The notes: generated by a model from the letters alone, not told the origin. 60,303 nt of DNA from Lysobacterales bacterium (GCA_014238945.1 JABAAB010000085.1:1-60303); one strand, 5' to 3'. Counted from the first letter of the stretch, positions 17,382 to 27,184 are shown. Program-made: numbers and translations.

Positions 17382-18662
17382 TTAATTTGTTACCAGTACC
17401 GTATCTGCTCCACGGAACTGGTCGACACTGGATATCACCACGATATCCCCTTCATTCAGACCGTTGACAATTTCAACCGCGGCCAGACTTCGGGCACCCA
17501 CCTCGATGGATCGGCGGTGGGCGACATTGTCGTTGTCGAGCACATAGGCTATGCGGCTGCCACCACTATCAAGGAATTGACCTCGTTGGAGCGTCAGAAC
17601 ATCATCTTTTTGTTCCATCAGGATGCGGGTGGTCAGTCTCTGGCTCTGACGAAGACCGGTCGGCATCCCGCCATCAAAACGTATCCGCGTCGTGACCTGG
17701 TTCTGGATGATCTCTGGCGATACCGACACCAGCACTGCGGGGTATTTCTGGTTACCCACCAGTACTTCTGCTGGCATTCCCAATCCCAGGTCATCCGCAT
17801 AGCTTTCAGGCACCTGTGCTTCAATTTCAAAGGCCGACAGGTCGACCACAGCCATGACGATTGCATTGCGTGATACCGCTGCTTTTTGATCCACCATCAA
17901 ATTGCCGACAATACCGTTGACCGGGGACTTCATATCCAGTTCATCAACCTGGCGCAGTAAATCTGTTACCAGGAAGGATTGGCGCTCAAGTTGTAGTTCA
18001 CGGGTTTTGAGTTCAAACGCCAGGCGTTCATGGTCGAGGCTGGCATCTTCTACCGCGTGGTTGTGTGCGAGCTTTGCGGTTTCCAGGTCGTCTTTGGTTT
18101 TCTCATAGTCAATTTCTGAGATCGCCTTGATGTTGAAACCCGATTCTGCGCGCCGGCGTTCACGCTCAGCTGCCACAAGTGTCACCCGGGTCAGATCAAC
18201 ATTCTTGCTGTTGTCCAAGGCTTTCTGTTTTGATTCAATCCGTTGCCGGTCGAGTTCCACGCCGAGTTCGTCCAGCGTGGCCTGCTCCTGTTTTAACCTG
18301 TTCTGCAACTCAGGACTGTCCAGCACCGCCAGTGTCTGGCCCCGAGTCACCACGGCACCCGCGTCCACCTTCAGTGTGATGGTGCCTTGTGCCGGAGCAA
18401 AAAGTGATGGACTGATTGCCGCAACCACCCGGCCCTGGACCGAAACATCACGTACCAGGTCAGTGCGGATGACTGTGGCAAGACGCAAACGCTCCTTGGG
18501 AACGGTCACGTTCGAACCGGCCCAGCGCTGCAACGACGGCACCGCCTGCCAGGAAAGAACCAAAAGTCCGACGAAACCAGCGGCCACCAGCATACGCTGT
18601 CTGGATTTTGGTTTTGTTTCGATTGCAACATCTTGTGCGGATGTGTCTGCTATTTTCAACAT
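17382..18662 (-). CDS. HlyD/MacA-family periplasmic adaptor
   Basis: The 426-residue adaptor would link the inner-membrane exporter to an outer-membrane channel. One N-terminal membrane anchor (MLVAAGFVGLLVLSWQAV) is followed by a lipoyl-like half motif (GTITLKVDAGAVVTRGQTLAVL). A long coiled coil (about residues 105-215, Glu/Arg/Lys-rich) comes next, then the second lipoyl half (MKSPVNGIVGNLMVDQKAAV) and beta-barrel domains. I used the ATG at 18662, which has AGGG at good spacing; a TTG at 18683 is less likely. It heads the leftward export operon. Confidence 0.92.
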   Translation of the reverse strand: MLKIADTSAQDVAIETKPKSRQRMLVAAGFVGLLVLSWQAVPSLQRWAGSNVTVPKERLRLATVIRTDLVRDVSVQGRVVAAISPSLFAPAQGTITLKVDAGAVVTRGQTLAVLDSPELQNRLKQEQATLDELGVELDRQRIESKQKALDNSKNVDLTRVTLVAAERERRRAESGFNIKAISEIDYEKTKDDLETAKLAHNHAVEDASLDHERLAFELKTRELQLERQSFLVTDLLRQVDELDMKSPVNGIVGNLMVDQKAAVSRNAIVMAVVDLSAFEIEAQVPESYADDLGLGMPAEVLVGNQKYPAVLVSVSPEIIQNQVTTRIRFDGGMPTGLRQSQRLTTRILMEQKDDVLTLQRGQFLDSGGSRIAYVLDNDNVAHRRSIEVGARSLAAVEIVNGLNEGDIVVISSVDQFRGADTVLVTN

Positions 18663-19115
18663 CAATATCCCTGGTCTGTTCAACTACTGACGATATGTAT
18701 CCCCATATGGTTACGAAGAACTTAGCTGTTTGACGCAATCTGGATACAAATGGATTAATTCCCACTGAATAAAGAAGCTGACCAGAAATGCCTGGCGGGA
18801 ATACCAAGTGCAACTTTTGGATCAAATCAGTTGTTGTTCGCTGTTTGCTTGCTGCAGGATTAATGGACCGGTCAGGAACACTCACTGGGACTTCGACGAC
18901 AAGATCCGGATGATGCGTACTTTGCCTCTCACCCAATGTGCAGACAACGATGAGTTGCAGCCGAAGCATTGACTGCGGAATATCGACCGGCCTTTGCAAA
19001 CCCCAGATGCATCTGGCCTGCGGGACAACGCATTCATTGGTGCGTTAAGAGCAGTTCAGGAAATCTGGGTGCGAAGCGACTCAGCGTCAATCAAAAAAAT
19101 TGCCTGAAGAACGAA
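18663..19115. other. intergenic gap, no gene seen
   Basis: This 453-base stretch lies upstream of the exporter operon and downstream of the sigma-54 regulator gene. Frames crossing it look like shadows, with no leader, ribosome-binding site or domain. No strong -24/-12 or -35/-10 pair stood out. The exporter promoter is presumably here. Confidence 0.5.
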
Positions 19116-20513
19116 TTATTTTTCTTCCCAGGACAATCGCTTGCGGTAGATAGTCGAAGGACTGACCTCCAACAGGGCAGCCGCGCGTGGGACGTTGCCG
19201 TAATTCTGCTCAATGGCGCTTTCGATGGCTTGTTTTTCGGTCAACCACAATGGAATGATTTGCTGGGGCCCCATGACGACCTGGCTGGCTGGCTCGTCCA
19301 AATGGGGTGGATGTGCCGATATCTCATCAGTCCCGCCATTCATCAGACCCGGCAGCATTCTTGCGGTGATCATCTCGCCATCCTGCAGTACCACAATGTT
19401 CCTGATGATATTCTGCAACTGGCGGACATTCCCGGGCCAGTGGTAGCGGGAAAACAAGTCCATAGCATCTGCTGAAAAACCCGTGAAGCCCTTGCCTTCC
19501 TCCGCTGAGAAGTCTTGCAGGTACTTCTGAGCTATCAGCATTACATCATCACCACACTTACGCAGTGGGGGCAGATGGATGGGGATGACATGTAAACGGT
19601 AGTAGAGGTCCTCGCGAAAAATGCCATTCTCAACCATCTCCAGCGGATTCCGATTGGTTGCACAAACAAAACGGACATCGACCTTTTCCATCTTGTTTCC
19701 ACCCACTTTCTGGAACGTCCCGGTCTGGATGAATCGCAGTAACTTGCTCTGCATTGCCAGATCCATTTCGCCGATTTCATCAAGGAAAAGTGTCCCGCCA
19801 TGTGCCATCGTTGCCGCACCCATACGATCACCGCTGGCACCGGTAAATGCGCCTTTGACATGTCCGAATATTTCACTCTCCATCAATTCACGTGGAATTG
19901 CGGCACAGTTCAGTGCGATAAATGGCTGGTTGTGGCGGTTACCCTCGTTGTGAATGGCGTCCGCGCAAACCTCTTTTCCGGACCCGCTTTCACCGGTGAT
20001 AAACACCGAGGCACGGCTGGAAGCGGCACTTTCTATGATTCGATATATGGCCTGCATCGGAATGGCAGAGCCGATGAAACCGTGAAAACTGTCCCGTTCA
20101 AAACTGTCCTGGTATGTTTTTACCAGTGCCTTGAGGTTTTGACCATCCAATGCATTACGAACCGTTACACGTAAGCGCTCCGCTTCAAAAGGTTTTTGCA
20201 GGAAATCAAAAGCCCCCGCACGCATGGCCTCCACTGCCATATCCACCGAACCATGGGCGGTGATGACGATCACTGTCGGATCCTGAGGCAAATCTTTCAG
20301 TTGGCTCATCACCTCGAGTCCGTTGATATCCGGGAGATTCAGATCAAGCAGAATAACATCGGGGTTGTCATTGCTGATCACCTCCAAACCAGCACGGCCT
20401 TCGGTCACCGTGGTAACATCAATGGACAGGGGTTTGAGGTATTCCTGGTAGACCCTGGTCAGTGCCTCACTGTCTTCAATAAGCAGTACCTGAGGATTTT
20501 GCTGTTTATTCAT
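19116..20513 (-). CDS. LuxO/SypG-like sigma-54-dependent response regulator
   Basis: The 465-residue NtrC-family activator has three domains. The N-terminal receiver has Asp57 as phospho-acceptor (VILLDLNLP) and a Lys in DFLQKPF. The AAA+ domain has Walker A GESGSGKE and the sigma-54-contacting loop GAFTGAS. The C-terminal Fis-type helix-turn-helix ends NVPRAAALLEVSPSTIYRKR, which is close to the LuxO form. The ATG at 20513 is chosen because AAAAAGG stands nine bases upstream; the TTG at 20522 has no spacing. It follows the HPt-containing hybrid kinase by 78 bases and is probably its output. Three TTGCA-N3-TGCAA dyads near sigma-54 promoters in this window are the likely targets (inference). 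Confidence 0.93.
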   Translation of the reverse strand: MNKQQNPQVLLIEDSEALTRVYQEYLKPLSIDVTTVTEGRAGLEVISNDNPDVILLDLNLPDINGLEVMSQLKDLPQDPTVIVITAHGSVDMAVEAMRAGAFDFLQKPFEAERLRVTVRNALDGQNLKALVKTYQDSFERDSFHGFIGSAIPMQAIYRIIESAASSRASVFITGESGSGKEVCADAIHNEGNRHNQPFIALNCAAIPRELMESEIFGHVKGAFTGASGDRMGAATMAHGGTLFLDEIGEMDLAMQSKLLRFIQTGTFQKVGGNKMEKVDVRFVCATNRNPLEMVENGIFREDLYYRLHVIPIHLPPLRKCGDDVMLIAQKYLQDFSAEEGKGFTGFSADAMDLFSRYHWPGNVRQLQNIIRNIVVLQDGEMITARMLPGLMNGGTDEISAHPPHLDEPASQVVMGPQQIIPLWLTEKQAIESAIEQNYGNVPRAAALLEVSPSTIYRKRLSWEEK

Positions 20514-20591
20514 TATTGGCAACCTTTTTCATCTGATTCTGGTTTTCACATTTCGGTGGTTCTCTCTCTTCACGCTGATCCGCATGAGCTG

Positions 20592-23294
20592 TTAATACCT
20601 GCTGGAATACAATTTAATTGTTTGTTCTGCAACTTTTGCAAGGGCATTGATTGCTGCTATCGATTCTGCTATATCACCTTCGAGGCCCACCGATTCAACG
20701 ACACTTGACGCATTCTGTAAACTCAGCGCGCCAAAGGTTCCGGCAATGCTCTTGATGGCATGTGCCTCGGCCACAATCGCATCCAGATTGGCAAGTTCCC
20801 CCGCTTTCGATAATGCCACCATGTTTTCAGTGATTTCACGTTTAAAAACACCAATGATTTCCTGCACCAGTTCGGGAGCGGTCTCACGCTCCAAAGTTTT
20901 GAGCACCGCCAAATCCATCCATTGGCCATCCGCAGCGTGTTCACCCGGATCCCCGTTCAAATCAAGATCCCGCAAATCGGTTGGCTGTTCATTTGCCTGC
21001 TCAGATGCCGTTTTGGATAATGGTGTGGTGTTTACGCTGTCCGTATTCGTCCACTTCACCACGTGGGCCACTAAACTTTCGGCATTGATCGGTTTGGGCA
21101 TGAAGTCGTTCATACCAACTTCGAAACAGTTATCCATATCTTCCTGGAAGGCGTTGGCAGTCATCGCAACAATGGGTACACCAGACGATTCGCTATCCAG
21201 GTTCCGGATACGTTTGGTTGCTTCCAATCCATCCATCACCGGCATCGACAGATCCATGAACACCAAGTCGAAAACCTGTTGACTAATCACCTGGACGGCT
21301 TCTTCACCGTTGCTTGCAATTTTCACCTCACAGCCAACCTTCTTCAGCATGGCCTCGACGACCATCTGGCTGCCCTCGCTGTCCTCGACCACCAATACAC
21401 GGGCGGAAATGGGACCGTGGATTTCCTGAATCACTTCGGTTCTCTCAGGGCGGGTAGTTTCTACCAATGGTGCTGTGAACCAGAATGTGCTGCCACCGCT
21501 GGACGAAGGTCTGCAACCGATTTCACCTTCCATTAGTTCAACCAGGCTGCGTGAAATGGCGAGACCCAGGCCTGAACCACCCAGACTGCGTGTTAGAGAC
21601 GAATCCTCTTGGTAAAACTCGTCAAATATTTTCTCAGAAATTTCCGCGGAAATCCCTTTACCCGTGTCATTCACCGTAAATAAGAAATTTTGTCCGTTGG
21701 CAGGTTGCAGATTGACCGTCACGCTGCCGGACTCAGTAAATTTCAGGGCGTTACTGACCAGGTTGACCAGCACCCGGCGTAGCATGGCTTCATCCGCCTT
21801 GACCCAAATGGGCACATCGTCAGAGATCGCGGTGGAAAAATCCAGACCCGATGTATCCGCCTGTGCCCTGAACAATGCTTCCAGTTCATTAAAAAGTTCG
21901 CGCAGGCTGAAAGCACTTTCTCTCTTTTCCAAAGTTCCTGCTTCAATTTTGGAAAGATTTAGTATGCCATCGACCAGTGTAGCCAGAGCTTTACCTCCCT
22001 GGTTGGCGGTCAAGGCCAGTTTTTCCTGTTCCTCATCAAGATCGGTATCCAGCAGCAGTGAATTCAGGTTGATGATGGCGTTCAGCGGGGTCCGGATTTC
22101 ATGGCTCATATTGGCCAGGAATTGTGACTTGGCCTGATTGACTGCACGTGAACGCGCTTCCGCTTCCTTTTGATCGGTGATATCACGTATGAAACCCGTA
22201 AAAAAAGTTTTGTCACCAATGATCAAGGGTGTAATGGCCAATTCAATTGGAAATTCCTGGCCCTGTTTGTTTTGTGCTTCAATCTCAATGCGAAACCCGA
22301 GCACCGGACCTTCACCAGATTCCTGCCAGTGTTTCATACCCTTTCGGTGGGGTTCACGGTATTTCTCGGGAACGATCAATTCTGCCATTTCCTGGCCTAT
22401 TACCTCTTCAAGTGAAAACCCAAACAGGGTCTCCGCGGCCTCGTTGAAATCACAGACAACATCGTATTCGTCAATAGTAATAATGGCATCCAGCGCGGTG
22501 GACAGCATCGCGGTTTTCATTTTATCCCGCTCGGCCAGGTACGATGAATGCTGCTTATATTGCTCGGCTCTATCCTGCAATTCGCGATAGGCAACTGCCA
22601 GACTCTGCGACATATCATTGAGTGATTGACTTTCCTGTGCAAATTCATCACTGCCATGCGCCGCTATGGTCAAACCGGGCTCTTCGCTGGCAATCCTGTC
22701 CGCTGACTTTGCCAATTGATGAATCTGGCCGCTGAGCATGGTTCCAAACAGGTAGGAAATGACACCCAGCAGACCAAAAACAGGGAGTATCATACTGGTT
22801 CCCAACTGCTTCAGGTCGGCCAGGTGGTTCATGTTTCGCTTGGTGGTCAGGCCAAATTCGATTTGTCCTGCAAACCGGCCATCAACATTGATTGCACTGT
22901 GGGTAAAAAAAACACCATTTTCCAAAAAACCCGCACCGCGTTGTTCCTGAAAGGAACTGGACAGGGCAACGGAGTCACCGGTCTGAACCAGCACATCTCC
23001 CCGATCATTGCGCAACCGCACAAATACCACACCGGGGATGACCGCGACATCTCGCACAAGATGACCGATCAGATCCAGGTCACCCTCACGAAAGCCAGGT
23101 TTCAACAGGGTTTCGGTTTGTCTTGAAATCAAACTGGCCTGATCGTGCAACAGCTTGCTTTCGGACATCCGAATCCAGCCCATCCCTATATAGGCCAACG
23201 TGATTGTTAGCAAAATGCCAATCACGAAAACACCCAGTGCCGCTTTGATTCGATTTGTCATTTCAATTCCTGAATCAGGACCAGATTGTTGCAT
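20592..23294 (-). CDS. hybrid sensor histidine kinase with PAS, REC and HPt domains
   Basis: The 900-residue inner-membrane kinase has a first membrane helix at 20-40, a periplasmic sensor of about 120 residues, a second helix at 168-188 and a HAMP region to about 230. A PAS domain follows at about 262-375. HisKA carries His398 ([12 protein letters not shown]); HATPase has the N-box NLVSNALKFT, DTGKGIS and GGSGLGLAI. The receiver has Asp681, and the HPt domain has His845 (AEAHAIKSIAGTFGAL). The full His-Asp-His chain ends one step short of the adjacent regulator, so a phosphorelay to Asp57 of that protein is likely. Start ATG at 23294 with AGGAG seven bases upstream; an ATG at 23261 also has a good site. 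The N-terminal codons overlap a LuxO-type dyad. Confidence 0.95.
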   Translation of the reverse strand: MQQSGPDSGIEMTNRIKAALGVFVIGILLTITLAYIGMGWIRMSESKLLHDQASLISRQTETLLKPGFREGDLDLIGHLVRDVAVIPGVVFVRLRNDRGDVLVQTGDSVALSSSFQEQRGAGFLENGVFFTHSAINVDGRFAGQIEFGLTTKRNMNHLADLKQLGTSMILPVFGLLGVISYLFGTMLSGQIHQLAKSADRIASEEPGLTIAAHGSDEFAQESQSLNDMSQSLAVAYRELQDRAEQYKQHSSYLAERDKMKTAMLSTALDAIITIDEYDVVCDFNEAAETLFGFSLEEVIGQEMAELIVPEKYREPHRKGMKHWQESGEGPVLGFRIEIEAQNKQGQEFPIELAITPLIIGDKTFFTGFIRDITDQKEAEARSRAVNQAKSQFLANMSHEIRTPLNAIINLNSLLLDTDLDEEQEKLALTANQGGKALATLVDGILNLSKIEAGTLEKRESAFSLRELFNELEALFRAQADTSGLDFSTAISDDVPIWVKADEAMLRRVLVNLVSNALKFTESGSVTVNLQPANGQNFLFTVNDTGKGISAEISEKIFDEFYQEDSSLTRSLGGSGLGLAISRSLVELMEGEIGCRPSSSGGSTFWFTAPLVETTRPERTEVIQEIHGPISARVLVVEDSEGSQMVVEAMLKKVGCEVKIASNGEEAVQVISQQVFDLVFMDLSMPVMDGLEATKRIRNLDSESSGVPIVAMTANAFQEDMDNCFEVGMNDFMPKPINAESLVAHVVKWTNTDSVNTTPLSKTASEQANEQPTDLRDLDLNGDPGEHAADGQWMDLAVLKTLERETAPELVQEIIGVFKREITENMVALSKAGELANLDAIVAEAHAIKSIAGTFGALSLQNASSVVESVGLEGDIAESIAAINALAKVAEQTIKLYSSRY

Positions 23295-23301
23295 TTTGCA
23301 A
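23289..23301. promoter_or_regulatory. LuxO-type dyad TTGCA-TTT-TGCAA
   Basis: A perfect TTGCA-N3-TGCAA dyad overlaps the ribosome-binding region and first codons of the hybrid kinase. It lies 144 bases upstream of the rightward sigma-54 promoter at 23444. That is a normal enhancer distance for activating the phosphatase/kinase pair. It might also bear on the kinase gene itself. Confidence 0.6.
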
Positions 23302-23443
23302 CTCCTATTGCGAATAAATCTGCCCTGAATGACATGGGTATGACCAAAAGGGGATTGAAATCCTATATTGCAAATCGCCGGCAGAGGGCCGGTTTCAGAA
23401 ACGTGGCATAGCGTTGTTCAAGAAGTCTCCTTTGGACCCAAAT

Positions 23444-23460
23444 TTGGCACTACTCTTGCA
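23444..23460 (+). promoter_or_regulatory. sigma-54 promoter for the REC-PP2C/RsbW-like pair
   Basis: TTGGCACTACTCTTGCA contains the full -24 element TTGGCAC, GG-N10-GC spacing and the -12 element TTGCA. Transcription would start near 23471, about 46 bases before the ATG at 23517. Confidence 0.85.
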
Positions 23461-23516
23461 TATGTTGTTTTATTGATCCGCACACCCGGGCTGAATAACA
23501 GAGTAATTCAAACGAT

Positions 23517-24749
23517 ATGAAGATATTAATAGTAGATGATGCCCCCGATATCCTAACCTGGTTAAGTGCACTATTGGTAAAAGCCGGTTGGGAAGTTATA
23601 GAAGCTGCGGATGGCATCGGTGCCTGTGAATACCTGGAGTCCATGGACATAAGGATTGTCATTACCGACTGGATGATGCCCGGTATGGATGGTCTCAGCC
23701 TGATCGAATGGATCAGGGCGCGCAATGAACATCGCTATATCTACACCATATTGATGACTTCAAGGAATGAGCAACGCGATTGTGTACAGGGTCTATCGGT
23801 TGGCGCAGATGATTACCTGACCAAACCGGTGGCATCGACCATATTGCATGCACGATTAAGTGTCGCCCAACGTATCTTGCAGATGCAGGAAGAACTGTTG
23901 ACGCAACAATCCCGCTTGCGTGAATCACGTGACCTGGTGACACGCACCTATGCCAGGGTGCGTGAAGACATTAAAAATGCAGCAGTTGTTCAAAAATCAC
24001 GATTACCGTACAACGGCCTGGCGGCCCGCTCGATTTCCACGGCCTGGTGTTACAGGCCGGCTATGGGTGTCTCTGGTGATCACCTCGATATATTCCAGGT
24101 TGGTGATAAACGAGTGGTGTTTTTTCTGCTCGATGTTTCTGGACACGGTGTCTCGGCGGCTCTGCGATCGTCTGCAATAAGCCAGCTGCTTCGACCAATC
24201 AGCGGCATGATGGATGGCCTGACCGAACATGGGCCCGGACATGTTTTGCAGCGGTTGAACCGTCAAATATGCGATGGCAACCAGGACCTGGATTTCTTTG
24301 CAACGCTGGTCATGGGCGATCTTGATGCAGCGACTGGATTGCTCAGACTGGCGTCTGCCGGACACCCCCCACCCCTGTTGTTAAGACAGGCTTTTGGCGC
24401 CGTCGAGATCAATTTTGGCGAACTGCCATTAGGTATAGACGACTCCATTTGTTACAGTAACCAGGAGATAATGTTGCAGCCTGGAGATTCACTGGTGCTG
24501 TTCTCAGACGGCCTGCTGGATTGCGAGGACAGTGGTGGACAACGGTACGGAATGAACCAATTCAGAAACAGGCTGGAAAATCACAGGCAACGAAAGCTAC
24601 CGGGACTATTGGAAAAAATTGAAGAAGATTTTGATGACTGGCGAGCCGGAGCACCGCTTGCTGACGATCTTTCCGTGCTGTTACTAAGATTCAACCCCGA
24701 ACACTTGCATACAGAAATAAACGAAGCGAAGAAATATCATGTCGGATGA
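23517..24749 (+). CDS. response-regulator PP2C phosphatase (RsbU/SypE-like)
   Basis: The 410-residue protein joins a receiver to a SpoIIE-type PP2C serine phosphatase. The receiver (1-120) has Asp7/Asp8, acceptor Asp51 (TDWMMPGMDG), Thr81 and Lys103. A coiled linker (about 120-160) leads to the phosphatase: GVSGDHLDIFQV (186-194), DVSGHGVSAAL (206-216), ASAGHPPPLLL, LFSDGLLD and ADDLSVLLLRF, with metal-binding Asps intact. It should remove phosphate from a phosphorylated STAS protein when its receiver is switched. The most obvious substrate is the STAS protein at 27245. It overlaps the kinase-like gene by 11 bases. In SypE the kinase, receiver and phosphatase are in one chain; here they are split. 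Confidence 0.92.
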   Translation: MKILIVDDAPDILTWLSALLVKAGWEVIEAADGIGACEYLESMDIRIVITDWMMPGMDGLSLIEWIRARNEHRYIYTILMTSRNEQRDCVQGLSVGADDYLTKPVASTILHARLSVAQRILQMQEELLTQQSRLRESRDLVTRTYARVREDIKNAAVVQKSRLPYNGLAARSISTAWCYRPAMGVSGDHLDIFQVGDKRVVFFLLDVSGHGVSAALRSSAISQLLRPISGMMDGLTEHGPGHVLQRLNRQICDGNQDLDFFATLVMGDLDAATGLLRLASAGHPPPLLLRQAFGAVEINFGELPLGIDDSICYSNQEIMLQPGDSLVLFSDGLLDCEDSGGQRYGMNQFRNRLENHRQRKLPGLLEKIEEDFDDWRAGAPLADDLSVLLLRFNPEHLHTEINEAKKYHVG

Positions 24750-25158
24750 GTTGATCACCAGGCATGTCCTGAAACTTAAAAGTAATCCCTCCGAGGTGGG
24801 AATACTGTTGGACAGGATGGAAAAGACATTGAAAATGTCTGGTCTGGAGGAAATATCGGCCTTTCATTTGCAATGTGCGGTAGTCGAAGTGATGAATAAT
24901 TCCATTCAGCATGCGTATCAGAACAAACCCGACCATCCAATTGAAATATCATTCGATATTAACCCGGGTCGGGTGCGGATCGGTGTTTCAGACCGTGGCC
25001 CGGCCTTTTTTGGACCGCCCAAACAGACACCACCCTCACCGCAGGACGAGTCCGGAAGAGGTTATGAAATAATTGGCGCCTGGGTCAACAAATTGGAGTT
25101 TGAACGCAACGACGATTGGAACACCTGTTGGCTGGAGCAAACTATTCAATCACTATGA
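24739..25158 (+). CDS. RsbW-like anti-sigma/STAS serine kinase
   Basis: The 139-residue single-domain HATPase belongs to the RsbW/SpoIIAB group. N-box EVMNNSIQHAY (Asn53, Asn54), ATP-lid VSDRGPAF (Asp85) and the glycine box ESGRGYEIIGAW (105-115) are present. There is no DHp His, so it should transfer phosphate to Ser or Thr of a STAS partner rather than act as a histidine kinase. It overlaps the PP2C gene (24739-24749), so the antagonistic pair is made together. No sigma factor of the sigma-B type is in the window, so the STAS protein itself is the likely output, as with SypA. Confidence 0.9.
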   Translation: MSDELITRHVLKLKSNPSEVGILLDRMEKTLKMSGLEEISAFHLQCAVVEVMNNSIQHAYQNKPDHPIEISFDINPGRVRIGVSDRGPAFFGPPKQTPPSPQDESGRGYEIIGAWVNKLEFERNDDWNTCWLEQTIQSL

Positions 25159-25180
25159 CAGTCTGTCTTTTGCCGCAGGT

Positions 25181-27001
25181 TTATGACCCAATGCGGACCT
25201 GTTCTTCATAATGGAGGCAAGCTGCCAACTGATCTATGAACTTGGCTGGATCGATGGGTTTGGACATATAGACATCACAGCCCGCTTTCAGACACTTGTC
25301 CCTGTCATCAAGAAATGCAAAAGCGGTCATGGCAATTATCGGGGTTCTGATCCCTGCCTGGCGCAATTTGGTCACAGCAGTATAACCGTCCATTATCGGC
25401 ATCAGCATATCCATCAGTATCAAGTTGGGTAGTTGACTCTGCTTACCGAACGCCAGGATACTGTCAACCGCCTCTTTACCGTTTGCAGAGTGCCTGACTT
25501 CTGCACCCGCCTCCTCAAGCAGGTGCTGCAACAAAAGCTTGATGGCCACGCTGTCTTCAACCACGTGTACCACCACATCGTCGAGACGACGTACGGACAG
25601 TGCCCTGACCCTGGGCTTATCCCGCGTCAGATTAAAAAACTTTGGAGCCACGCAAATCGTACTGTCCAGCGGTCCACAATCAATACGCAGTGTGAACAGG
25701 CTACCTTTTCCAGGCTCTGACTGAAGTTCGATAACACCACCGAGCATCCTTGCAAAATTCTGTGAAATCGTCAGACCGAGCCCGGTACCAAAACTCTTAT
25801 GCGCCGTTTCCTTGACCTGGGTGAATGGTTCAAAAATCTGCTTTAGAGTTTCATCATGAATGCCAATGCCAGTATCTTCTACCTCAACGATGAATTCGAG
25901 TTGTCTGTTGTCGGTGTTGGCAGCACTACGCAAACGAACATCCACACCACCTTTGTCTGTAAATTTCACCGCATTGGATATCAGATTTACCATCGTCTGC
26001 CTGAGTCTCAATGAATCGGTTTCGATGATCAGAGGCATGGGTCCAATGACCTCAACATTGAAATACAGTTCTTTCGCTTCGGCTCTTGGACGCATCAGGG
26101 CACAGACATCGGTGACAAGATCATTCAACTCGCAATTGCGGATATCGGGTTTGAACTCCCCCGACTCGATCTTTGCAAGGTCCAGCAAATCATTCATCAT
26201 GCCGAGCAAATGGTCTGAGTTACGACGTACCTGTTCGGCCCATTCAAAGCGTTCTTCACTTGATTTGTCCGGGCGTGTTAACAAGTCTCCATAACCTACT
26301 ATGGCGGTCATGGGTGTGCGAATTTCATGTGACATATTGGCCAGAAAACTGCTTTTTTGACGCGAGGCGTGATCGGCCCTGATTTTGGCCTCACGCAACT
26401 CCTCTGCCTTCTTCTCAAGACTGCGCTCGGTTCTTTGCAGCTGCTGAACGGTAGACTGCAATCTCTGCATTGCCAGTGCTGTTTCGATCCTGGTCGAAGC
26501 AAGAGAGGCAATTGTCGACAACAACTGAACATGATCCTCGCTAAAAAAATCAAGCTCAGGGTGTTCCGAATCCAACACTCCTATTACCTTGCCCTGGTGA
26601 ATAATCGGCACGGCCAATTCTGATAATCGATTGGCATCATCGGTTATGTAGCGCGGGTCCAATTGAGTATTTGCAATTCGTTCAACATTACCGGTAGCGG
26701 CCACGGATCCGACAATCCCCTCACCTACAGGCACCATGATCGGCTTGAAAATATCATGTGCAATGGGGTTTTTTGGACCATGAGCGGCTTTTTGTATCAA
26801 GTTGGCGCCCGTTTCATCCAGCAGATAGATGACACAGTCCAAAAAGCCCAGCTGGGCGATAGCTGTCTTGGCGACATTCCACAAGATTTCATCCAGTGAA
26901 TTCAGATCAACCTGAGACAGAGCAAATTCATGGATCACCTCAAGATATCGCGCTTTGCGACGCAATGTATCCAGGTCAAATGTCTGTTTGGGTTTGGTCA
27001 T
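25181..27001 (-). CDS. cytosolic GAF-domain hybrid sensor kinase
   Basis: The 606-residue kinase has no membrane helices. An N-terminal GAF domain (about 20-180; VPVGEGIVGSV, LAVPIIHQGKVIGVLD) leads through a coiled coil to HisKA with His225 ([12 protein letters not shown]). HATPase follows (NLISNAVKFTD, VEDTGIGI, GTGLGLTISQN), then a C-terminal receiver with acceptor Asp in LILMDMLMP and Lys in YMSKPI. It has no HPt, so phosphate must pass to an HPt elsewhere; His845 of the 20592-23294 kinase is the nearest. It sits, oppositely oriented, between the phosphatase/kinase pair and the STAS gene. The signal is unknown. Confidence 0.93.
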   Translation of the reverse strand: MTKPKQTFDLDTLRRKARYLEVIHEFALSQVDLNSLDEILWNVAKTAIAQLGFLDCVIYLLDETGANLIQKAAHGPKNPIAHDIFKPIMVPVGEGIVGSVAATGNVERIANTQLDPRYITDDANRLSELAVPIIHQGKVIGVLDSEHPELDFFSEDHVQLLSTIASLASTRIETALAMQRLQSTVQQLQRTERSLEKKAEELREAKIRADHASRQKSSFLANMSHEIRTPMTAIVGYGDLLTRPDKSSEERFEWAEQVRRNSDHLLGMMNDLLDLAKIESGEFKPDIRNCELNDLVTDVCALMRPRAEAKELYFNVEVIGPMPLIIETDSLRLRQTMVNLISNAVKFTDKGGVDVRLRSAANTDNRQLEFIVEVEDTGIGIHDETLKQIFEPFTQVKETAHKSFGTGLGLTISQNFARMLGGVIELQSEPGKGSLFTLRIDCGPLDSTICVAPKFFNLTRDKPRVRALSVRRLDDVVVHVVEDSVAIKLLLQHLLEEAGAEVRHSANGKEAVDSILAFGKQSQLPNLILMDMLMPIMDGYTAVTKLRQAGIRTPIIAMTAFAFLDDRDKCLKAGCDVYMSKPIDPAKFIDQLAACLHYEEQVRIGS

Positions 27002-27076
27002 TAACCCAGATGCTATGAAATTGCGTCCCGACAGTCAAAGGCGTGATCAACCGAGAAGCATCTTGAACCCCTCAAA

Positions 27077-27089
27077 TTGCAATTTGCAA
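27077..27089. promoter_or_regulatory. LuxO-type dyad TTGCA-ATT-TGCAA
   Basis: This is a perfect dyad 97 bases upstream of the sigma-54 promoter of the STAS gene. A lone TTGCA half-site follows at 27105. The placement suits an enhancer for the adjacent NtrC-type regulator. It lies in the gap between the leftward GAF kinase and the rightward STAS gene. Confidence 0.65.
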
Positions 27090-27146
27090 GAGACGATTAT
27101 TGATTTGCACTAGATGGAATCTGGACAAATCGGGAGAAAATTATAT

Positions 27147-27168
27147 TTCATTGTATTTATTAACTTTT
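27147..27168. repeat. 22-bp AT-rich element, copy 1
   Basis: A 22-base sequence beginning TTCATTGTATTTA is identical to 33719-33740, and its first 13 bases recur at 33506-33518. Each copy lies close upstream of a sigma-54 promoter. This copy ends 18 bases before the -24 GG at 27187. It could be an IHF-like bending or activator site; this is not established. Confidence 0.7.
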
Positions 27169-27184
27169 TTAAAAATCTGTCTGG

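Noticed and set aside
18460-18999. A 179-codon leftward frame over the adaptor start
   Set aside because: It is out of frame with the adaptor, with no leader or domain.
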